From Chryseobacterium sp. MEBOG06 (GTDB taxonomy: Bacteria; Bacteroidota; Bacteroidia; Flavobacteriales; Weeksellaceae), in the NCBI RefSeq assembly GCF_021869765.1, contig NZ_CP084580.1:4588001-4652000 (forward strand): a DNA stretch of 64,000 bases, read 5' to 3'. Positions 1-9,028 of this stretch are shown here, piece by piece (the stretch's first letter is position 1; each line of letters starts with the position of its first letter). The position numbers were made by a program, and so were the translations under genes. Below the pieces are notes generated by a model, which saw nothing but the letters and a program-made list of their open reading frames with translations, did not search any database and had not been told where the DNA came from.

Positions 1-631
1 CTTCTTCTTTTACTTTTGGTAAAATCTCGGTAATGATATAGTTTAAATATTCAGAATTGCTTCCTTCAAAATCTCTAGGTTTTAAATGAGCAGAGAGACA
101 AGTGGAAACTAATGTTGCTTTTGTAGAATTCTGTGCCTTTTTTATGATACGAAGCATTTTCAACTCGTTTTCCACATCCAGGCCATATCCGCTTTTCACT
201 TCAATGGTTGTAATTCCTAAGTCAACAAGGAAATTGATTCTTTCTAAAAGGGTTTTCAGTAATTCTTCTTCCGAAGCATTTCTTGTATGCTGTACAGAGC
301 TCCAGATTCCGCCGCCACTTTCTGCAATTTCCAGGTATGTCTTACCCGCATTACGCATTGCAAAGTCATTGGCACGGTTACCTCCGAAACATATGTGGGT
401 ATGAGAGTCTACAAAGGCAGGAAGAACAATCTGATCTTCTTCTATCTGTTCGATTTCTATGTTGGGGTTTTCTAATTTTAATGTTTCAAAGTTTCCAATT
501 TTTTGGATGACATTGTGATTAACTACAATTCCTCCATCAACAATAATTTCGATTTGATCATCGGAAAGTTTTCCTCTTAAAGGTAAGTTGGCAAGTGTTA
601 CTACCTGCTTAAATGGTCCTATTAATTTCAT
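1..631 (-). CDS. hutI: Imidazolonepropionase, partial (5' part only)
   Basis: Third enzyme of histidine degradation; it hydrolyses imidazolone-5-propionate to N-formimino-L-glutamate in the cytoplasm. About the first 210 codons are present and the gene runs off the left edge. The ATG is at 629-631. Visible family features of the amidohydrolase fold are DSHTHICFGGNR near residue 75, whose His-x-His supplies metal ligands, followed by ESGGGIWSSVQHTR and GYGLDVENELKMLR. No other hut gene lies in the window. The family assignment is firm; whether the rest of the gene is intact cannot be seen. Confidence 0.93.
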   Translation of the reverse strand, partial: MKLIGPFKQVVTLANLPLRGKLSDDQIEIIVDGGIVVNHNVIQKIGNFETLKLENPNIEIEQIEEDQIVLPAFVDSHTHICFGGNRANDFAMRNAGKTYLEIAESGGGIWSSVQHTRNASEEELLKTLLERINFLVDLGITTIEVKSGYGLDVENELKMLRIIKKAQNSTKATLVSTCLSAHLKPRDFEGSNSEYLNYIITEILPKVKEE

Positions 632-914
632 GTATTAAGGCTAAAGGTTAGAAAATGAATTATAATGTTTTATAATTTTCAATATTTAGATGCTTGCGGC
701 ATCATAAGGCAAGTGTCCGGTTAGTTATTCCGAAGGAATCCGAACAGATTAAAAAAGTAAATCGGTAATAATTCAATTTTTAATTACTCTCAAAAATAAT
801 CAAAATATCCCAAATATTTCAATCTTATCTGCCCTCATTTTTAACCTGGAGCTAAAGCCTGGCCTCAATATTAACCTTTTCTTATTCTACTCCTCAACCT
901 TATTCTAAATTTGC
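632..914. other. Intergenic spacer hutI/ruvB
   Basis: About 280 bases between two divergent genes, before the ruvB promoter box. It is AT-rich and has no convincing open frame. A small cluster of imperfect inverted repeats sits at about 691-757 (CTTGC…GCAAG, then ATTCC-GAA-GGAAT inside a looser GTCCGG…CCGAAC pair). These could fold in RNA, but no U-tract follows, so no function is assigned. Confidence 0.4.
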
Positions 915-922
915 TATCTTTG
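915..922 (+). promoter_or_regulatory. Promoter -7 box (TATCTTTG) for ruvB
   Basis: Exact match to the Bacteroidota TAnnTTTG box, 20 bases before the ruvB ATG. No clear -33 TTG partner was seen. Confidence 0.6.
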
Positions 923-941
923 AGGTAAATGAAATGAATTA

Positions 942-1964
942 ATGCCAGATTTTTTACATCCAGATAAAGAAAACTACTCACGAGAGGAGCTGATGCAGGA
1001 AGAGCAAATACGTCCTCAGAGCTTTAAAGATTTTGCAGGACAGAGAAAAACACTGGAAAATCTTGAGGTTTTCGTGACTGCTGCCAAAAGACGTGGCGGT
1101 GCACTGGACCATGTTTTGTTACATGGGCCTCCAGGTCTTGGAAAAACAACTTTAGCCAATATTATAGCCAATGAGCTTGGGGTAAACTGCAAAATCACTT
1201 CGGGCCCTGTATTGGATAAGCCGGGAAGTTTAGCTGGTTTACTAACTAATCTGGAAGAAAATGATGTTCTTTTCATTGATGAGATTCACCGTCTTTCTCC
1301 GATTGTAGAGGAATATCTATATTCTGCCATGGAGGATTATAAAATCGACATCATGCTGGAGACAGGTCCTAATGCAAGAAGTGTACAGATCGGGCTGAAT
1401 CCTTTTACATTAGTAGGGGCAACTACCAGAAGTGGTATGCTTACCAAGCCAATGCTTGCCCGATTTGGAATTCAAAGCAGGCTGGAATACTACTCTATTG
1501 AACTTTTATCAATGATTATTCAAAGAAGTGCAAGAGTGCTGGGTGTTGCTATTTATGAGGATGCTGCTATTGAAATTGCGAGAAGAAGCCGCGGAACTCC
1601 CAGAATTGCCAATGCACTGCTAAGAAGGGTAAGAGATTTTGCAGAGATCAAAGGGAATGGTGAAATAGAGATAACTATTACCAAGTACGCGCTAAATTCT
1701 CTGAATGTAGATGAGTTCGGACTAGATGAAATGGATAATAAGATCATGCGGGTCATGATTGAAAACTTCAAAGGAAAACCAGTGGGAATTTCTGCTCTGG
1801 CAACTTCAATTGCTGAAAATCCTGAAACATTGGAAGAGGTATACGAGCCATTTTTGATTCAGGAAGGGTTCATTATCAGAACTCCAAGAGGCAGGGAGGT
1901 TACAGATAAAGCTTATAAACATTTAAATATTGCATTACCCCGAAATCCGGGAGAGCTTTTTTAA
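942..1964 (+). CDS. ruvB: Holliday junction branch-migration helicase RuvB
   Basis: Hexameric AAA+ motor that drives branch migration of Holliday junctions with RuvA in recombinational repair. The 340-residue length is normal for the family. Walker A is GPPGLGKTT at residues 62-70, Walker B is VLFIDEIH at about 109-116, the sensor is GATTRSG at about 159-165, and the arginine finger region is MLARFG at about 171. The C-terminal winged helix carries the typical ending TPRGREVTDKAYKHL. It is the first gene of a tightly spaced plus-strand run (34, 13 and 9 bases between genes) with paiB-like, MBL hydrolase and coaE genes. Confidence 0.98.
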   Translation: MPDFLHPDKENYSREELMQEEQIRPQSFKDFAGQRKTLENLEVFVTAAKRRGGALDHVLLHGPPGLGKTTLANIIANELGVNCKITSGPVLDKPGSLAGLLTNLEENDVLFIDEIHRLSPIVEEYLYSAMEDYKIDIMLETGPNARSVQIGLNPFTLVGATTRSGMLTKPMLARFGIQSRLEYYSIELLSMIIQRSARVLGVAIYEDAAIEIARRSRGTPRIANALLRRVRDFAEIKGNGEIEITITKYALNSLNVDEFGLDEMDNKIMRVMIENFKGKPVGISALATSIAENPETLEEVYEPFLIQEGFIIRTPRGREVTDKAYKHLNIALPRNPGELF

Positions 1965-1998
1965 CTAAAGCTCAGGGTTTAAAACTTAGTGAAAGTTT

Positions 1999-2610
1999 AT
2001 GTTCATACCTAAATTATACAGAAGTGAAGATTATGATGTGATGAAACAGATCATCAGAGAAAATTCTTTTGCTTTACTCATTTCATCGGTGGATAAAATC
2101 CGCGCTACTCATTCTATGATGATTCTGAATGAGGATGATTCTGAAAATCCTTATATTGAAGCTCATATTTCAAGAGCTAATCCGCAGGCAAAAACATTGA
2201 AGAACGGCGATGAAGTTCTATGCGATTTTTTAGGGGCTCATACTTATATATCCAGCAGTTGGTATGATCACGTCAATGTTTCTACATGGAACTATGAGGC
2301 GGTACAGATTTATGGTAAAATTGAAGTAATGAATCATGATGAACTCTATGCTCATTTAGAAAAACTAACTTCAAAATACGAAAAATTCCAGCAGTGCCCA
2401 ATGATGGTAAAAGATATGGGAAAGGAGTTTGTGGAAAAAGAGATGAAAGGTGCTTTTGGAGTTAAAATTCTTCCTACCGAAATATTTATCAAACAGAAGC
2501 TGTCTCAAAACAGAAAAGAAGCAGATTTTCATAATATCATTTCTCATCTTGAAGAATCAGATGATAATGCCAGAAAGATTGCTGACAAAATGAAATCAAT
2601 AAAAAAATAA
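1999..2610 (+). CDS. PaiB-like FMN-binding negative transcriptional regulator family protein
   Basis: 203 residues matching the PaiB/FMN-binding split-barrel family. The start MFIPKLYRSEDYDVMKQII and the segments LLISSVDKIRATHSMM and SSSWYDHVNVSTWNYEAV are characteristic. Members bind flavin and were named after Bacillus PaiB, which affects protease and sporulation genes; the biochemical role in Bacteroidota is not established. No DNA-binding helix-turn-helix is obvious, so a flavin-dependent redox role is as likely as regulation. It sits between ruvB and an MBL hydrolase in the same run. Confidence 0.85.
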   Translation: MFIPKLYRSEDYDVMKQIIRENSFALLISSVDKIRATHSMMILNEDDSENPYIEAHISRANPQAKTLKNGDEVLCDFLGAHTYISSSWYDHVNVSTWNYEAVQIYGKIEVMNHDELYAHLEKLTSKYEKFQQCPMMVKDMGKEFVEKEMKGAFGVKILPTEIFIKQKLSQNRKEADFHNIISHLEESDDNARKIADKMKSIKK

Positions 2611-2623
2611 TCAAAATATACAT

Positions 2624-3490
2624 ATGAAGCTATATCCAATACAATGTGGAAAATTTAAACTGGATGGCGGTGCCATGTTTGGAGTCGTCCCAAAGAGTCT
2701 GTGGGAAAAAACTAACCCGGCAGACGAAAAAAACCTAATCGAGCTTGGAACACGTTCCCTGCTTATTGAAGACGGAAAGAAACTTATTCTGGTAGACTGC
2801 GGTCTTGGTAACAAACAGGATGATAAATTTTTCGGCCATTATTCTCTTTGGGGAGATGATAATCTTGATAAAAATTTAAAAAAATATGGTTTTGTAAAGG
2901 AAGATATTACGGATGTTTTCCTTACTCACCTTCACTTTGACCATTGTGGCGGTGCTATAGAGTGGAATGATGACAGAACCGGATACAGATCTGCTTTTAA
3001 AAATGCACACTTCTGGACAAATGAAAATCATTGGCAATGGGCAACGGAGCCTAATGCAAGGGAAAAGGCTAGTTTCCTTAAAGAAAACATTATGCCTATT
3101 CAGGAAAGCGGACAACTAAACTTTCTACCACTTCCTACAACCGGCAATTACGGTTTTGCACCGGATCTGAAGATGGATGTCATATTTGTAGACGGGCACA
3201 CAGAAAAGCAAATGCTTCCGGTTATTCAATATCAGGAAAAAACCGTTGTATTTGCTGCAGATCTTATTCCTACTGCAGGACACATCAATCAGGTGTATGT
3301 GATGGGATATGATACAAGACCTCTTTTAACATTGGAGGAGAAAGGTAAGTTTCTAAAACAATGTATAGATAATGAATATTTACTTTTCTTTGAACATGAT
3401 GCTCACCACGAGCTGGCAAGTCTTAAAATGACTGAAAAAGGGGTAAGACTTGATGAGACTTTCAGCTTTAATGATGTTTTTGGATATTAA
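2624..3490 (+). CDS. MBL-fold metallo-hydrolase
   Basis: 288-residue metallo-beta-lactamase-fold protein. The metal motif THLHFDHCGG lies at residues 101-110. Further ligands are probably in FVDGHTEKQM, FAADLIPTAGH and the C-terminal FEHDAHHE. The long insert between the first motif and GHTEKQM is typical of the quorum-quenching lactonase/AttM-like or alkyl sulfatase-type branches, but the substrate cannot be read from the sequence. There is no signal peptide, so it is probably cytoplasmic. It begins 13 bases after the paiB-like gene and ends 9 bases before coaE, so all are probably co-transcribed. Confidence 0.88.
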   Translation: MKLYPIQCGKFKLDGGAMFGVVPKSLWEKTNPADEKNLIELGTRSLLIEDGKKLILVDCGLGNKQDDKFFGHYSLWGDDNLDKNLKKYGFVKEDITDVFLTHLHFDHCGGAIEWNDDRTGYRSAFKNAHFWTNENHWQWATEPNAREKASFLKENIMPIQESGQLNFLPLPTTGNYGFAPDLKMDVIFVDGHTEKQMLPVIQYQEKTVVFAADLIPTAGHINQVYVMGYDTRPLLTLEEKGKFLKQCIDNEYLLFFEHDAHHELASLKMTEKGVRLDETFSFNDVFGY

Positions 3491-3499
3491 TTTTTAAAT

Positions 3500-4123
3500 A
3501 TGGAGGAATTGCATTCTGAAACACAGCAAGCGGAACCGGAACCCAAGATCATAGGATTAACAGGTGGAATTGGTTCTGGAAAGACTACAGTAGCTCATTT
3601 TATTGAGGAATTCGGTTTTCCGGTTTACTATTCTGATGACCGGGCAAAAGCCATCGTCAATGAGAGTGAAGACTTAAAAGTCAAAATTAAAGAACTGCTA
3701 GGAGAACAGGCTTATGATAAAGACGGCCTTTATGACAGAAAATTTGTTGCAGAAAACGTTTTTAATAATAAAGATCTTCTTCACCAATTAAATGAAATCA
3801 TCCATCCGGCAGTGCGAATTGATTTTGAAAATTGGGTGAAAAAGCAGACTAAATATTTAATTTTCAAAGAAACAGCATTGTTATTTGAATTAAAACTCAA
3901 CAGACAATGTTATAAATCTCTTTTGGTAACTGCTGAAGATAACATCAGAACTAAGAGAGTCATGGACAGGGATCATAAGACCTACCGTGAAGTAGAAGCT
4001 GTCATGGAAAAACAAATGTCAGAAAGAGACAAAATCAAAATGGCGGATTGCATTATCTACAATAACACTAATCTGGAGGAACTAAAGGAACAGACTGAAA
4101 AAGTAATCTTTAGTATTGAATAA
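3500..4123 (+). CDS. coaE: Dephospho-CoA kinase
   Basis: Phosphorylates the 3' hydroxyl of dephospho-CoA, the last step of coenzyme A synthesis. The P-loop GGIGSGKTT is at residues 22-30, followed by the family segments YSDDRAKAIVNES, EIIHPAVR and LLFELKLNRQCYKSLLV. At 207 residues the length is normal, with a short N-terminal extension rich in Glu and Gln before KIIGLTGG. It is the last gene of the ruvB run and is closed by a strong terminator directly downstream. Confidence 0.95.
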   Translation: MEELHSETQQAEPEPKIIGLTGGIGSGKTTVAHFIEEFGFPVYYSDDRAKAIVNESEDLKVKIKELLGEQAYDKDGLYDRKFVAENVFNNKDLLHQLNEIIHPAVRIDFENWVKKQTKYLIFKETALLFELKLNRQCYKSLLVTAEDNIRTKRVMDRDHKTYREVEAVMEKQMSERDKIKMADCIIYNNTNLEELKEQTEKVIFSIE

Positions 4124-4125
4124 AT

Positions 4126-4158
4126 AAAAGAGGCTACCCTAAAAGGAAAGCCTCTTTT
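4126..4158 (+). terminator. Rho-independent terminator after coaE
   Basis: AAAAGAGGCT (4126-4135) pairs with AGCCTCTTTT (4149-4158) around a 13-base loop, ending in a T run. Confidence 0.85.
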
Positions 4159-4393
4159 TCTGTCCGGAAAGAGTACACTTTATCCCAGCTTTTAGATCGT
4201 ATAAAAAGTTTTCTGTCAACCCTCAACCATAATGAAAAAGACTACGTATAGCCTTAACAGGATGCTTTATTACTCATTTACAGATCCTATTTGAATGGAT
4301 GACAGAGCAAAGAATAAAGTGGAAGATATTTTATTCTATCTCTTTTATTTCAATCACATAAGCTACTATCAAAAATTTTTCATAGAGCAAAAA
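4159..4393. other. Intergenic spacer between two convergent genes
   Basis: About 235 bases lying between the coaE terminator and the terminator of the opposing gene. AT-rich, with one 20-codon open frame at 4232-4294 that has no recognisable start signal or similarity. Nothing functional was seen. Confidence 0.4.
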
Positions 4394-4421
4394 AATAAGC
4401 CTCCGTTTCCGGAGGCTTATT
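4394..4421 (-). terminator. Terminator of the GEVED/FN3 T9SS gene
   Basis: Perfect 12-bp stem AATAAGCCTCCG / CGGAGGCTTATT with a 4-base loop. On the minus strand it is followed by a run of seven T. Confidence 0.88.
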
Positions 4422-4439
4422 CTATGTGAAATTTAGCTA

Positions 4440-7400
4440 TTATTCTTTAATAAATTTCTTTTGAACAGTTTTACCATTATCATCGATATCTATTACATAA
4501 ACACCGTTAATCAATCTGCTTACGTTGATTTGGTTATTTAATAGGATACCATCTGCGATTACCTGCCCTGCTGAATTGTAGATTTTATATTTAGCTCTTT
4601 TGCTAATATTTTTCACAAACAATACTGAGCTTACCGGGTTAGGATAAATCATAATGTCAGTCTGATCAAGAGGATTAGCAACTACCGGTTTAGAAATTCT
4701 TACCGTATAGTCTTCAACCTCTCCGTTTTTGAAGCCGATACAATTCACTGGAATACCATCTCTCTCCATTGCGACTCTCATTACAACATATTTGTAATCA
4801 GTCATACTTACAAAGGCATCCACAGGAACATTGAATTTCCCTGATACCGGGCTTGTAGTATTTGGAGGTGAAGTAAATACTCTTTCATTGATATCAAACT
4901 CTCCATTTCTGTTGAAGTCGATCCATACTGCAATTCCTTCATTGTAGGTATTTCCAGTCCATTTCTTCTCAATAATGATTTCATTATCTGTAGATCCCTG
5001 AATCAATTCTATGAAAGTCTTAGGAACGCCTGTATAATCTGTATAAGTTGATGCTCCTGATTCATTTTCCATAGTCTTTTTACCATTCGGCTTAACTGTA
5101 ACTTTAGAAATATGTTCTCCTGTTGAACTTCCTGAAGCCATTTTACAATACACCACAGTAGGAGTTGTAAAGTAGTATGGAGGAGTATAAGTTCCAGGTG
5201 TACCACTACAGATATTTACAACCTGCATTTCATATTTTGTCAGTTCAGTAAGACCTGTTAATACTAAATTATTAACTAATGATGGAACTTCAGTCCAGCT
5301 AGGAATACCTACTTTTCTGTATCTAAGAAGATAGGTCGCTCCCGGGAACGGATCCCACTTAACTTCTGCTGATGTTGGTAACAATTGGGTAATCGTTAAA
5401 CCAGGAGGAGGAAGCTGGCATATTCTTTCCGTAGTAAATACTTTCGGATTTGAATATGAATTCAATGCTGTTTCTCCGTTACACTTATTAGCAATCTGCA
5501 CTTCATACGTTGTATATGGCTCTAAAGGAGTCACACTTCCTAGTACATATGTATTGGTAGGAGGAGCAGGAAGATTAACATTATTCCATGTTGTAGTCCC
5601 TACTTTTCTCCATTGCATATAGTAGGTAGCACTTGGTACAATTGGGTTCCATGTAACCAATGCAGTGGTTGGGGTAATATTAGTAATTGTAACACTTGGA
5701 GGCGTTGGGTCACATCTTGTAGTGAATGTATTTATTGCAGTAGCAGTTCCTACCACATCTCCGCAAATCGCTGCAACTTCAAATTCATAGGTAGTAGCTG
5801 GTGTCAACCCACTAATAACAAGTGGTAAGTTTCCTAATAATTGAGAAGCATACACCTGTGTCCATGCTGTAGTTCCCTGAACTCTGTATCTCACAACGTA
5901 GCTTACCCCTGCCCCTGTAATAGTAATAGTAGCAGTGGTATGGGTTGTAGTAAATGTAGGAGCATTTGGAGTAGCATTGCTACATGGTCTTATTTTTACT
6001 TTATAGTCTTCCACTTCACCATCTACTGCATTTTGGCACATAACAGGAGCACTTGTACGTTTCAAGACAACTCTCATTGTAGTTGTAAGTGCACCAGTAT
6101 AAGCAGTTGAAGGAACAGAGAATGTAGCAGTAACAGGAGTAGCTGTACTTGCTCCAGAAACCAGAATTTTTTCTGCATCTGTAAATTGTCCGTTTCTATC
6201 AAAATCAATCCATGCTGTTACAGCGTCATTTCCTGTAGAACCAGTCCAGCCTTTTGCTACAGAGATTTTATTATTTTGAGAATTAACATCTAAAGTAATA
6301 AGTGTCTGAGGGGTTGCATAACTGATATAATTCGTTTGCACTGAAGTATTATTCATCACAGGAACTCCCAGGTTTGAAGAAGTAACGGTTACATTTGAAA
6401 TATGATCGTTAGTTCCGGTACCTGTCATCGGACAGTAACTTAATGGCGGTGTTGTGAATGTTACTGATGAAGAGTACCCTCCTGTAGAAGTACCGCATTT
6501 CGTAGAAATCTGAACTTCATAGTTAGTCTGCTCAGTAAGACCAGTAATGGTATAGAAATTCTGACCTGCAGGTACTGTAATGGTCTGCCATGTACCACTA
6601 GGTGCTACTCTATATCTAATTGTATATGTTCCACCAACTGTTGAAACCCATGATACTGTAGCTGTAGTAGCAGTAACGCTATTCACTGTAATATTTGTTG
6701 GAGCAGCAGTTGTACAAGTTTGAGAATCTACAAACTTCACAGCATAGTCTTCAACTTCTCCCTGTGTAAATGATCCACAAGCATTAGCGGTATCATAATA
6801 TCTCATGACAACACGCATACGGGTAGGAAGAGTACCTGTATAAACAAGCCCACTTACTGTTGTAGGTACAACGAAATTTGCCGTTACCGGAGTTGTTGTA
6901 TTATAGGTAGTATTCAGTATTCTTTCACTTATTTCAAAAGTACCGTTTCTGTTAAAATCTACCCATGCAGCCACGCTATAAGAAGTAGCAGAAGCCGGCC
7001 AGTATTTGTTTACAGAAATTTTATTAGTAGTAGAACCTCTTTCCATTATAATGACCCTTGTAGGATCTGTGGTATAATCTTTATAACCATCTGACCCTGA
7101 ATCACTCACCATAATAGGTGTATTTGTTGGAGTAACGGTTACATTATTAATATACCCGGTTGAAGTAGTACTTGTAGGCCCCGCTGTACAGTAAGTAATA
7201 GCAGGGGTAGTAAAGAGTACACTGGATGAATACGCTCCTGTAGTGCCTCCACATACAGTAGCTATCTGTACTTCATACTGAGTCTGTTCCAGTAAATTGT
7301 TAAGCAAAACATTACTTGCCAGCAGTGTATTGACATTCACTGATAACCAAGTTCCTGCAGTTACAGGTTTGTATCTTACTATATAAGTAGCATTCGTTGC

Positions 7401-8861
7401 TGAGGTCCAGGTAACATTAGCTGAGGTAGGTGATATGTTATTCACTGAGATATTGGCAGGAGGTGCTGCTGTACAAGCAGACAGATCAATCAGCCTCACT
7501 GCATAATCTTCTACTTCACCATAAGAGAAAGTTCCACAAGCACCAGGGGTTACACTTTCAGCTAAAGCAACTCTCATCTTTGTTGTAAGGTTTCCACTAT
7601 AAGCAGTTCCCGGTACGGTAAAAGTAGCTGTAACAGGAGTTGTTGTACTACTTGCAGAGTTTAATACTCTTTCACTGGCTTCAAAAACACCATTTCGGTT
7701 AAAGTCAATCCAAACCGCTGTTCCAAATCCCCATTGATAATCCGGCCATGTTTTAGCAACACTAACCGTAGCTGTATTACCTCTTACCAGAGTAACCAGT
7801 CTTGTGGGATCTGTGCTATAATCTGTATAATTACTAAAGTTTGAGTTACTTACCATAGAAGGAGCACCTAATCCCGTCACCGCAACCTGGCTGATATATC
7901 CGTCTATAATTGAACTTGTAGAAGCCGCAGTACAATATGTAATAGCTGGTGTAGTAAAGTTTACACTAGAAGAGAATGCTCCTGTAGTACCTCCACAGAT
8001 GGTAGCTACCTGAACTTCATATTGAGTCTGTTCTATCAACCCTGCCAATGCCTGGCTGCCTGTAAGGGTTCCCGGTACATTAATAGTTACCCATGGTCCT
8101 CCTGCTACAGGTCTGTATCTAACAATATAAGTACCTCCTGTAGCTGCATTCCAGGTAACATTCGCAGTAGTAGCTGTTAAATTACTTACTGCAATATTAG
8201 CAGGAGGAGCTGTTGTACAAGCAGTCAAAAGATAACTTACCAGCTGTACTCTTGGAATACTGGCTAGTACATCTTTTGCTGCAGGAGGTGATGCAGGATT
8301 GGGATTGACAGTGTCCTCATAATAAACCATCCCTCTATTTCCTCCCGTTACATTGTAAGATCCCCAAGCTACACCTGGTGAATCTGAATAACCCGGAGTT
8401 TTTTCATTAACAGCAATTACAAGATTATCTGTACCATTCCACTGAAAGGGAGTGGTTAATTGCAAAGTCACCCAGTTTCCATTGGTCAGAGTGGGTAAAT
8501 CTCCGGAATAAACCTGAGTCAGAGAACTAAACGGAACCCAGTTGGTATTGGATGCAAAAGCGGTTTGGGTTGTATTTCCCATATACACTACCCAATCCTT
8601 ATAGACATCCTGGGAGGGAACAGCTGTATTCACATAAAATTTTACGGATGTGATATAGGTAGATGTACCTATGGCAGCAGTAACTTCAGCAGCGGTATAA
8701 ATCTGCTGAGAGTAGCTATACCCGTAGTAGGAACGTATGGGGAGGTACACAGAGGTACCAGTTCCTGTCCCGATCTGACCTGCCTGAGCCGAGACTTTGG
8801 ATACAAAGCCTGTACAAATCAAACAGAGAAACAGAATTAAAGAGGTAAAGAGTTTCTTCAT
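4440..8861 (-). CDS. Giant T9SS-secreted protein with alternating FN3 and GEVED modules
   Basis: 1473 residues. A Sec signal peptide ends near SKVSAQ (residue 26). An N-terminal domain of about 190 residues is followed by six fibronectin type III modules, each beginning with a Cys-rich segment such as CTTAPPANIAVSNLTATTA. Four GEVED modules each end in GEVEDYxV. Each GEVED module also holds a D-F-N-R-N-G-x-F…E loop resembling a calcium-binding loop. The C-terminal sorting domain (IYPNPVSSVLF … FIKE) directs export by type IX secretion and surface anchoring. This looks like an adhesin or matrix protein; no enzymatic domain was seen. It has its own promoter box and terminator, so it is probably monocistronic. 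The repeats are similar enough in DNA to allow internal recombination. Confidence 0.92.
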   Translation of the reverse strand: MKKLFTSLILFLCLICTGFVSKVSAQAGQIGTGTGTSVYLPIRSYYGYSYSQQIYTAAEVTAAIGTSTYITSVKFYVNTAVPSQDVYKDWVVYMGNTTQTAFASNTNWVPFSSLTQVYSGDLPTLTNGNWVTLQLTTPFQWNGTDNLVIAVNEKTPGYSDSPGVAWGSYNVTGGNRGMVYYEDTVNPNPASPPAAKDVLASIPRVQLVSYLLTACTTAPPANIAVSNLTATTANVTWNAATGGTYIVRYRPVAGGPWVTINVPGTLTGSQALAGLIEQTQYEVQVATICGGTTGAFSSSVNFTTPAITYCTAASTSSIIDGYISQVAVTGLGAPSMVSNSNFSNYTDYSTDPTRLVTLVRGNTATVSVAKTWPDYQWGFGTAVWIDFNRNGVFEASERVLNSASSTTTPVTATFTVPGTAYSGNLTTKMRVALAESVTPGACGTFSYGEVEDYAVRLIDLSACTAAPPANISVNNISPTSANVTWTSATNATYIVRYKPVTAGTWLSVNVNTLLASNVLLNNLLEQTQYEVQIATVCGGTTGAYSSSVLFTTPAITYCTAGPTSTTSTGYINNVTVTPTNTPIMVSDSGSDGYKDYTTDPTRVIIMERGSTTNKISVNKYWPASATSYSVAAWVDFNRNGTFEISERILNTTYNTTTPVTANFVVPTTVSGLVYTGTLPTRMRVVMRYYDTANACGSFTQGEVEDYAVKFVDSQTCTTAAPTNITVNSVTATTATVSWVSTVGGTYTIRYRVAPSGTWQTITVPAGQNFYTITGLTEQTNYEVQISTKCGTSTGGYSSSVTFTTPPLSYCPMTGTGTNDHISNVTVTSSNLGVPVMNNTSVQTNYISYATPQTLITLDVNSQNNKISVAKGWTGSTGNDAVTAWIDFDRNGQFTDAEKILVSGASTATPVTATFSVPSTAYTGALTTTMRVVLKRTSAPVMCQNAVDGEVEDYKVKIRPCSNATPNAPTFTTTHTTATITITGAGVSYVVRYRVQGTTAWTQVYASQLLGNLPLVISGLTPATTYEFEVAAICGDVVGTATAINTFTTRCDPTPPSVTITNITPTTALVTWNPIVPSATYYMQWRKVGTTTWNNVNLPAPPTNTYVLGSVTPLEPYTTYEVQIANKCNGETALNSYSNPKVFTTERICQLPPPGLTITQLLPTSAEVKWDPFPGATYLLRYRKVGIPSWTEVPSLVNNLVLTGLTELTKYEMQVVNICSGTPGTYTPPYYFTTPTVVYCKMASGSSTGEHISKVTVKPNGKKTMENESGASTYTDYTGVPKTFIELIQGSTDNEIIIEKKWTGNTYNEGIAVWIDFNRNGEFDINERVFTSPPNTTSPVSGKFNVPVDAFVSMTDYKYVVMRVAMERDGIPVNCIGFKNGEVEDYTVRISKPVVANPLDQTDIMIYPNPVSSVLFVKNISKRAKYKIYNSAGQVIADGILLNNQINVSRLINGVYVIDIDDNGKTVQKKFIKE

Positions 8862-8888
8862 AATGTTTTCATTATAATGTTAATCATA

Positions 8889-8896
8889 CAAATCTA
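8889..8896 (-). promoter_or_regulatory. Promoter -7 box (TAGATTTG) for the GEVED/FN3 gene
   Basis: TAnnTTTG on the minus strand, 27 bases before the start codon at 8861. No clear -33 TTG. Confidence 0.5.
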
Positions 8897-8981
8897 ATCA
8901 TTTTTTATTATTAATTTACAGGTGCTTTTAGATTTTTTTTGTAAAAATCAAACAATTTATTCACTTATGCTTTAAATAAAG

Positions 8982-9007
8982 AAATCCCCGGGAAGTCCCG
9001 GGGATTT
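8982..9007 (-). terminator. Terminator of the metalloprotease gene
   Basis: GC-rich inverted repeat AAATCCCCGGGA / TCCCGGGGATTT, followed on the minus strand by a T-rich stretch. Confidence 0.8.
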
Positions 9008-9028
9008 ACTAATATTTAAGAGTTAACT

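Noticed and set aside
4232..4294. 20-codon frame starting MKKTTYSLNRMLYYS
   Set aside because: Lies between two terminators with no promoter; not supportable.
4440..8861. Regularly repeated DNA considered as a CRISPR array or tandem repeat
   Set aside because: Repeats are in-frame FN3/GEVED modules of one long protein; there are no short direct repeats with unique spacers.
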